Assembly: GCF_949987535.1 (NCBI RefSeq)
Contig: NC_080064.1
Span: forward strand, 45,527,937-45,591,936
From: Balaenoptera acutorostrata
Lineage: Eukaryota > Chordata > Mammalia > Artiodactyla > Balaenopteridae
Reading direction: 5' to 3'
Length of the DNA stretch: 64,000 bases
Below are positions 56,950-64,000 of the stretch, in pieces; the first letter of the stretch is position 1, and each line of letters opens with the position of its first letter. The notes beneath the pieces are model-generated. The model saw only the letters and a program-made list of their open reading frames with translations. It was not told the origin of the DNA and searched no databases. Position numbers and translations under genes: made by a program.

Positions 56950-58790
56950 TCCTAAAAAATAAAACCCTTCTTTGACCCCTCAACTCCTCCCAGCTACTAC
57001 CCCATTTCTCTGTTCCCCTTATAGCAAAACTCCTTGAAAGATCTAGCTTTTCTTGTGGTTTCCAATTCCTCTCCCAGTCTCTCCTGAGCCCACGCCAATC
57101 AGGTGTGCATCCCCTCTACTCCACCCAGTAGCTCTTGTCAAGTACTCAATGACCTCCATATTTCTAGCGCAACAGTTCATTCTTAGTTTGAGTCTCATGC
57201 TACCTATCAGCATCATCTCTGACACTCACTTCTGTCTGAAACACCCTCTTCTTGGTTCTTTCTCACCTCAACGGTGCTCCTTTGCTATTCCTTCTCATCT
57301 CCCAGACCTCGTCATTAGAGGGTCCCAGTTCTTGCATCTCTCTTCTTCTATATCTATATTCCCCAAGAATTTTCACGGAGTCTCATGGCTTTTATATTCT
57401 GATGACTTCCAAAATTTCATTCCTAACCTGGACTTTCCCCTAGACTCCAGATGTTATGTCTAATATCTTATTCAGTATTTTCACTTGGTTGTCTAGTAAG
57501 TATCTCAAAATTGACATGTCTAAAATCAAACTCATGATTTCCCTACCTTACCTCTATCAAATCTCTTCTTCCAGAATCATCAGTAAATTGCAACTCAATG
57601 AACTGCAACTACATTATTTCAGATCCTCAGGCCAAAAACTTTAGAATCAACACTGACTCTTTCACACCACAACCAAACCATAAGCAAGTCCTATTACATC
57701 TACCTTCAAAATATATCCAGACCTTGATCACATTTTAGTCTCCACCACAACCACTCTGGTCACAGATACCATCGTCTCCCCCTAGATTACTTTAACAGCT
57801 TTACTACTGTCCCTCTGCTTCCACTCCTGCCCTCTGAGGATCTAGTCTCAACACAGCAGCACTTTTCAAAATGTAAAGTTACATCATGTCATTCTTGTGG
57901 GTAAAACCATGCAGTGGCTATCCATCACATTCAGAGAAAATGTCAGTCTTTACAACGGCTAATGGGCCTGATGAGCTCTGGGTGCCTGCTACCTGTCTTA
58001 TCTCACCACCCACCTACCACTCTCCCCTCACTCTGCTCTGGACACACTAGTGTCCACACCGTTCCTCACACAAGCCAATCCTACTCCCACGTGAGGGCCT
58101 TTGCATTTTGCTGTTCCCTGCCCTCCCTTCAGGCCTCTGATCAAGAGTCATCCTATCAATGAAATGGCCCCTGATCACCCCACATAAAATAGTACTCTCT
58201 TCCCCTAGGTACTGGTCTCCTTTACCTGTTCTATTTTTCTATATAGCAAGTAAGACATCAAATTTCTTCCCTTTTAAGACATATATTTTTCATATTTTGC
58301 ACATGACATATCAGGATGCATCTTATAGTCAATAGCATGTCACGGTTTAACTGGCAACTTTTTTTTTCTTAATAGTACGTAAAGTAAGTCTTACAATTAA
58401 TAGTACAGTTGACCCTTGGAAAAACTCGGTTGTTAGGGACACTGACCCTCTTGCAGTTGAAAATCCACCTATAACTTACAGTCCATCCTCTGTATCCACA
58501 GTTCCACATCAGTGGATTCAACCAACTGCGATCGAGTAGTATTGTAGTATTTACTACTGAAAAAAAATCCACATATAAGTGGACACACAGTTCAAACCCG
58601 AGTTGTTCAAGCACAAACTGTATTTTTTATATTCAAAGAAATATAATACACTTGCTTGCTCACCTCTTTCCCCTCACTAGAATGTAAACATATGGTCAGG
58701 GACTTTTCTTTGCTGTTTTCCCAATACCTAAAACCACACCCTATATATATGAAGAACTCAATAAATATCTCTTAAATGAAAGAATTCACA
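56950..58790 (+). repeat. L2 LINE, long 3' portion, interrupted
   Basis: Longest L2 in the window, about 1.6 kb excluding an insertion: tctcatggcttttatattct, aaaattgacatgtctaaaat, caaaaactttagaatcaaca, tgagggcctttgcattttgc, and the end aactcaataaatatctctta. It is split by a Tigger-like element at 58403-58622. The open frame at 57053-57463 lies within it and is non-functional. Confidence 0.8.
58403..58622. mobile_element. Tigger-type DNA transposon fossil (MER2-like)
   Basis: Left end acagttgacccttggaaaaa and right end gttgttcaagcacaaactgt are imperfect inverted repeats. Interior: acttacagtccatcctctgt, then gagtagtattgtagtattta. It is intact in extent, unlike the copy at 23556. Confidence 0.65.
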
Positions 58791-58997
58791 GATCAAAGGC
58801 ACTGTATTAGGTTAAGCCAAATGAAATTGCAATTTCTATAGCTCAAAACCAGTCAAATACTGGCAATTTTATACGGGTCAACTTAATACATTAAGCATCC
58901 CCAAAGTCCTATTTATTCCTAATGGCTTACTTAAGTGAGATCCTTGATTCTCTCAGTGTTACATGTAACTATAAATCCTATACCCATATCATCCTAC

Positions 58998-59113
58998 CTG
59001 TTCACGTTTATTCTGAATCCATGAATAAATCACATTGGGCTGTCTCACTGTCTTACCCTCAGCACTAACAGAGGTAGATGGAGAAGGATTAGAATATTCA
59101 GTCATTTGCTGAC
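58998..59113 (-). CDS. NDC1: NDC1 coding exon
   Basis: Encodes [20 protein letters not shown] and on to [12 protein letters not shown]. Acceptor ag at 59115-59114 and donor gtagga at 58997-58992. Length is 116 bases; two bases complete a codon from the upstream exon, and it leaves in phase 0. The Ser/Pro/Thr-rich start is probably a disordered linker between the membrane domain and the helical C-terminal domain. Confidence 0.95.
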
Positions 59114-59203
59114 CTACAAAAAAAAAAACCCAAGAAGGTGAAAGCTTAGCCTGATTCTCTGCAACTATGACATTTCAAATTTTAGAAAATAAATAGTCCT
59201 CAC

Positions 59204-59449
59204 CAGAAGCCGAAGTCCATAATCTTGGCCCTCTTCTTGTAAGCTGAGGACTCTGAGGTGACCCATAGCACGTGTTTACATCAAAAATCCCAGCCATCCG
59301 ATTCACTACACTAGAGCCAAATGGGGTCGCCAGGGGACTTGCAACATCAGGTGCAGACAATTTTGAGGAGAACAGCGACGTCTTAATTAATGATGGCATT
59401 GAAGGCCGAGGCATCTGGCTAGATTTTGGGGTGTGAAAAGTAGTTTCTT
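59204..59449 (-). CDS. NDC1: NDC1 coding exon (Ser/Pro-rich linker)
   Basis: Encodes [20 protein letters not shown] through [20 protein letters not shown] to LWTSAS and one base of the next codon. Acceptor tttttacag-like before 59449 (ag at 59451-59450) and donor gtgagg at 59203-59198. Length is 246 bases, phase 1 in and phase 1 out, so it could be skipped in frame. The Ser/Pro-rich composition suggests a regulated, disordered linker; possible phosphorylation sites (SP, TP) are inference. Confidence 0.95.
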
Positions 59450-60339
59450 CTGTAAAAGAACAGATCCAGTGCTGAAGAGGCAACCTGATCAAAGCAGGCC
59501 ACTGTGGAGGTTCTCAAATCTTACACATCTCAATTCTTTGTTTAACTCATTTAACCAAGGTTCAGTAGATTTTTTCCATTTAGGTTTACATTCTCAACAT
59601 CCAGATTTTACTACTGCAACTTGGTGACCACTCAAGGAGCTTTATACATCTTTTTCTGTCAGGTTGGTACAGCCCCTGTTTTTTTTCTCTAAACAGGTAT
59701 CTTCATCTTCAAGGTCAATTTTTCTAACTCTAAGTTGCTTTGAGTGAACCTATCAACTTACACCTTTTTTTCAAATGGCAACAATCTTGTTGCATTAGAA
59801 TATGCCCAGGGTTACTGCATGTTCTTACTGTAACTATTACTTGGCTGAATCAAATCTACAGTGTGAAAATGTACAGAAAGAGAGAGTGCTAACCTTATCC
59901 CATTTTCCCCAGAGTTCTTTCAAGTTAACAGAAGTCACACCAGAGACTAATTTGCCTACAAATCTGATCTGTAAACAGCTTCTTCAAAAATTATCTCATA
60001 ACTGTACCAATTTAGAGAGTCTCTTGTACAAAAATAGAAGAACATCTTTCTGCCACTCCAGTACAAGGCACAAAGACAAATAAATTATACTAGTATTCTA
60101 TCTTTTTAATAAAACTGGCATAAGACATCAAACATTTAAAGTACCAAATTTTCATGACATGACTTTTTAAGGGTTAATAGCAATAACGAATATTTGGAGA
60201 ATCAATTTACAAATTAAGATTGGGGTTTTTAAGTTTTGTAGTTATTCCTCAAAATTAGAGGCAAATTTTGACTGAGTGATGGGATATGACAACCATTTAA
60301 AATAATGAATAATCCATATTTGGTCTGGCCCAGGATCTT
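59450..60339 (-). other. NDC1: NDC1 intron, nothing recognised
   Basis: Unassigned intron sequence. The open frames here show no homology to known proteins and lack splice context. Confidence 0.4.
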
Positions 60340-60650
60340 CCCCAACTCAGAATTACAATGATCTTTCTAACATGCTAATTTGATGTAACTACAGCTACTC
60401 AAAATTCTCTAACAGTGCCACATCTAAAGGATAAAATTTAAACAACTCCTTTCATTATCAAACATCATCCTACCCATTCAGACTCCTTTTGACAGACTTC
60501 CTTTAAGCAGTTACACTGTCTTGTCATTATTTGTGTGCCTCCCACTAAAAGGTCAGTTCCAAGAATGTTTTTTCATCTTCAACTCTTTGGCTTCTAGCAC
60601 AGTGCTTGGTACATGGCAGGCATTCAATAAATACTTGCTGAATAAATAAA
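60340..60650 (+). repeat. L2 LINE 3' end
   Basis: The end is clear: cttctagcacagtgcttggt, then acatggcaggcattcaataa, then atacttgctgaataaataaa. The upstream part is degraded. Confidence 0.7.
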
Positions 60651-61199
60651 TGCTAATCTGAATGCTAAGAACATCTGAAACACTCCAGAATCTTCTAAAA
60701 TCTGACATTCATGAACTTATCTAAATCATTTTTCTTTTGTAATCTCTTAGTTTTTGGTCTATGACCCCAGCAGAGTAATGAAGTCAAAGACAGAGATGTG
60801 TTTGCTTTGGCCCATAAAGTGATTTTTTAAATATCAAGATTAAGTGCCAATGTTTAAAAGTGGTAGATTTTCCCCAAAACTTCTTCAGGCTTCTCTTTAA
60901 AAGAAAAAAAAAGCCCAGAAGTTCAGATACTGGGTCCAAATTCCCACATGGGAACAATGGACTGAAGGTAACCCACTGCTTCCCATTTCAGATGAAGACT
61001 GTGCTCTCAAGTTTACCACAGTCCTCATCCAGCCAGTTCTGCCCATTTTCATTAAATGCCTGGCTCCAAAAGGCACTGGAACATTAAGTCTTTTTATCAG
61101 TCTTACATTCCTAGGTATTGTCTACTTAAGGTGTTTTGTGAAATAGCATAGGTTCCTCCACCTGTACTTCTTCCTCTCAGCTTTCATCTTTCAAACATT
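60651..61199 (-). other. NDC1: NDC1 intron, nothing recognised
   Basis: No repeat or exon was recognised. Confidence 0.4.
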
Positions 61200-61520
61200 A
61201 TATCAAGCTATCTTAAAACAATGAATGTGGATGCCCCCATCCCCAAATCACCAAGTCATTGCAGTTGCTCCTCTCTGGGCACTGCCCAGGAACTTTTTAT
61301 CTCTGGGATACTGCAATCACAGCAGCATCCAGTATTACCTGTAAAGATTCACCTGGCTCTCTACTAGAGTAAGCTGAAGTCCTCTATTTGATGATCAACA
61401 TTTTGTTAGCCTTTTTAACACCACCACCACCACACTGGACTTAATTTTTTCAATTGGTACCCAGGCCTTTTTCTTGATTCAGTACAATATCCCATATATT
61501 AGATCAATTTTCCCTAAAAA
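61200..61520. repeat. Possible CR1/L3-type LINE fossil
   Basis: Composition and phrases (gttgctcctctctgggcact, then gcaatcacagcagcatccag, then gttagcctttttaacacc) resemble the CR1/L3 pattern. The match is distant and uncertain. A short (CAC)n run lies at about 61421-61435. Confidence 0.4.
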
Positions 61521-61625
61521 TATATACTTCACACTTATATACATATCCTTAGATTAACTACTGTTAACTTTCTTAGGAAATAAAATGTAAGTGCTTTCCC
61601 CTCTCTTAGTAGTATAAGGAGTTAC

Positions 61626-61784
61626 CTGGAGAATTCAATTTCTTAGGTTCCACTGGGTAGGATGAAGACATCACTCTCCCATTTGTAGCAGCAGCTTCTT
61701 GATAGAGTACAAGTTTCTGAGTCATATCATTTAAAAGATTCAAACACTCTCTTGAAATGGCTGTCCAACTGTGGGGATGTCCAC
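61626..61784 (-). CDS. NDC1: NDC1 coding exon (most upstream one in the window)
   Basis: Encodes (G)[19 protein letters not shown] and on to [11 protein letters not shown], plus one base of a Glu codon. Acceptor ctcctag before 61784 (ag at 61786-61785) and donor gtaac at 61625-61621. Length is 159 bases, phase 1 at both ends. It lies just after the membrane-spanning region in the protein. Upstream exons (N-terminus, six predicted membrane segments in the family) are not found up to 64000, so the gene is cut by the window edge. Confidence 0.95.
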
Positions 61785-62614
61785 CTAGGAGGTCCAAATA
61801 CCAGCTTTTAAAATGTAGATAATCTTATAGTCTCCTCTCAAAATGGGGAGAAAAATCAACAAGAAATGCTATATTACACTTTGCATCAGGGCCCACTTTT
61901 CTCAGTCAAGCTACCATTTATACTCATGCCATCTAATACACAGCAGGAGTTCAATAAATATTTGGATGAAATAATTTTCCTAAAAGTCTACAAGCAAATA
62001 TTTGCTATTTTACCATTAAAAAAAAACCACTCTCAAATTGGTTGCTAAAATAAAGCCAAACACTGTTGCACGGTTTCAGTGAAAAAGACCCAGGTTACTT
62101 CACTAGCAGTACTAAACTGACTGAAGACTTAAGACAATGAACATGTCTACTGAGAGGCACCCCATGGCCCCCAGTGACCTCTAAATCGCTGTGGCTCACC
62201 CACTGTGCTTCCTTACATTTTCATTTGCAAAAGAGCCCCTATTTGCTATTACATCTATAGAAATGACACACTATTTGACAGTGATCATACTTTATACTGA
62301 GTGTTTATGTATCTGCTATCTTATTATTTAACTTAAACTACTGTGATCCACACTCTTAAAAATTCCCTTAATTCTCATTATCTTTTGATTTTCTAAAACC
62401 TTTATCTCCAATAGCTGTCATGTAAAAATCAACTGTGCGTTGAGAATAGCAGAGGAGTCCACTGAAAACTGGTTTCTCCATCCTGGACATTAAACAATCA
62501 TTCTCTCTTCACTTAGGTCCCTCCTTAAATCTTTCTTCCAAGTTACAACTTAAGAGGAATACCACTTAACCTGAAAACAAACAAAATACTCCATCAATAG
62601 GCCCCAGGACATTT
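61785..62614 (-). other. NDC1: NDC1 intron, mostly unassigned
   Basis: 61920-61975 holds an L2/MIR-like terminal piece (cagcaggagttcaataaata). The rest is unrecognised. Confidence 0.45.
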
Positions 62615-62951
62615 TTTTTTTCCTGAATTATTTTTTTAAAATTTCTTTATTTTTGGCTGCGTTGGGTCTTTGTTGCTGCACACGGGTTTTCTCTAGTTGC
62701 AGTGAGCGGGGGCTACTCTTCGTTGAGGTGTGCGGGCTTCTCATTGCAGTGGCTTCTCCTGTTGCAGAGCACGGGCTCTAGGCGCACGGCTTGAGTAGCT
62801 GTGGCTCGCGGGCTCTAGAGCGCTGGCTCAGTAGTTGTGGCGCACGGGCTTAGTTGTCCACGGCATGTGGGATCTTCCCAGACCAGGGCTCGAACCCGTG
62901 TCCCCTGCATTGGCAGGCGGATTCTTAACCACTGAGCCACGAGGAAAGCCC
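62615..62951 (-). mobile_element. CHR-type SINE, long form
   Basis: Reverse copy: ggctgcgttgggtctttgtt at the tail side and ctcgaacccgtgtcccctgc, ending gagccacgaggaaagcccc. TSD is ccccaggacatttt on the left and ccccaggatgtttt on the right. Confidence 0.9.
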
Positions 62952-63019
62952 CCCAGGATGTTTTATACCGCTGTATCGCAGGACCAGTAAGGAACTATGT
63001 AATGGTCCAGTTACATTTT

Positions 63020-63404
63020 TTTTTCTTCCAGTTTTCAGATATAATTGACCTACAGCACTGTATTAGGTTTAAGGTATACAGCATAATGATTTGAATTACA
63101 TACAACATGAAATGGTTATCACAGTAAGTTTAGTGAACATCCATCAACTCTTATAGATACAAAATTAAAGAAATAGAAAAAAAAAATTTTCCCTGTGATG
63201 AGAACCCTTAGGATTTACTCTCTTAACAATTTTCATATATAACATACAGCAGTGTTAATTATATTTATCATATTGTACATCACATCCTTAGTACTTATTT
63301 ATCTTATAACTGGGAGTTTGTACCTTTTGACTGCCCTCATCTAGTTCCCCTGACCCCACCCTTTGCCTCTGGTAACCACAAATCTCATCTCTATTTCTAT
63401 GACC
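63020..63404 (-). mobile_element. L1 3' end, reverse
   Basis: Reverse L1 3' region: gatataattgacctacagca, then ggtatacagcataatgattt, then tggtaaccacaaatctcatc. TSD is ccagttacatttt on both sides (63007 and 63403). Confidence 0.85.
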
Positions 63405-63419
63405 AGTTACATTTTAATA

Positions 63420-64000
63420 ATATGTTATCTTGCAGAGAACATGCCACCCTGGTACGGTTTACTTGAATATCTTGTGAAAACATTTAGTGCATAGAGAATT
63501 CTTAAGTAAACCTCAGTCTGCTAGAAAAGTATTGCTACAGTTAATTTTCCACAGCATCAGCACTGGATTTTTCATACTACCAAAAGGAGAGTGGCTCCAA
63601 TTATCTATACTTTTATATAACTGGATTTTATTTCCATGTAACATGTAACTATACGTTTATTTTATAATGTGGGAATTGGCGAGTTTGGCAAAATAATGAA
63701 GAGCTTATTAGAGAGATGTAAAGCTACCCAGGTTCTGTCCCCACTGGTGCTGGGCTGGAAGGCTTTCCCTCTAGGAACAAGGCAGAGCACTACTGGCCCA
63801 GCTGCAGTCTGGAGGAGCTCGGCAAGTAACAATGAAGAAGTGTTTCAGAGTTGCCAAGAGTGTCCTTGGGCCTATCACCATCAAGTCTATTGATAATTTC
63901 TTTTCACTTTTTTTTTAAAAAGGAAGGCAAAGTAGCATGGCAGGAAGAGGGAGCTCTGCACTTAAGAGTCAAATGACAGAATTTCTTATTCCAACTCTGA
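63420..64000 (-). other. NDC1: NDC1 intron at window edge, nothing recognised
   Basis: No further NDC1 exon and no repeat that I can name were seen. The open frame at 63669-63893 has no recognisable homology or splice context. Confidence 0.4.

Noticed and set aside
57053..57463. 136-aa plus-strand open frame in an NDC1 intron
   Set aside because: It falls wholly within an L2 fossil and has no start or splice context of its own.
62000..64000. The next upstream NDC1 exon
   Set aside because: I looked for the minus-strand sequence expected before GHPHSW (ending in a Ser-Gln-Pro context) and found no match. The region is SINE, L1 and unassigned intron.

Overview
This window is mammalian nuclear DNA, most likely from a cetacean. 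About nineteen copies or fragments of a tRNA-derived SINE that opens with a gggacttccctgg / gggcttccctgg motif (CHR type, known from whales, hippos and relatives) are scattered through it. They sit beside several very similar L1 3' ends, and many still have readable target-site duplications (TSDs). Older mammal-wide repeats (MIR, L2, old L1, hAT and Tigger fossils) fill much of the rest. There are no operons, phage, CRISPR arrays or other prokaryotic features.

Two protein-coding genes are present, both partial and both on the minus strand. Positions 1-8.7 kb hold the 5' end of GLIS1 (Kruppel-like zinc-finger transcription factor). A CpG island spans about 7.18-8.96 kb, with a predicted non-coding first exon (donor after 8549) and a first coding exon (7236-7524, ATG at 7480-7482) encoding the long N-terminal isoform. 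Everything below 7236 is GLIS1 intron. From about 35.5 kb to the right edge lies the 3' part of NDC1 (TMEM48), a transmembrane nucleoporin of the nuclear pore complex. Eight exons can be placed to the base by homology and splice signals (61784-61626, 59449-59204, 59113-58998, 56329-56279, 54496-54433, 53674-53574, 41647-41487, 38006-37943 plus 3' UTR). They encode roughly the last 320 residues. The N-terminal membrane-domain exons lie beyond 64 kb. This order, with the GLIS1 head facing the NDC1 tail on the same strand, matches the arrangement I know for human 1p32.3.

The 8.7-35.5 kb interval is intergenic: L2 and MIR fossils, old L1 interrupted by younger L1, CHR SINEs, and an L1 carrying a twin-priming inversion. 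The 12-kb NDC1 intron at 41.6-53.6 kb is the other retroelement sink. It contains a nested pile at 45.4-47.3 kb with at least five layers.

I see no novel gene system. The most interesting material is retrotransposition mechanics: the nested pile, an L1 whose 5' junction falls on the same L1 position in its host element, a SINE with an apparent 3' transduction, a chimeric L2/L1 insertion, and a textbook inverted L1. I also list a few candidate non-coding regulatory stretches near GLIS1. Repeat family names come from recognition by eye, without a database search.
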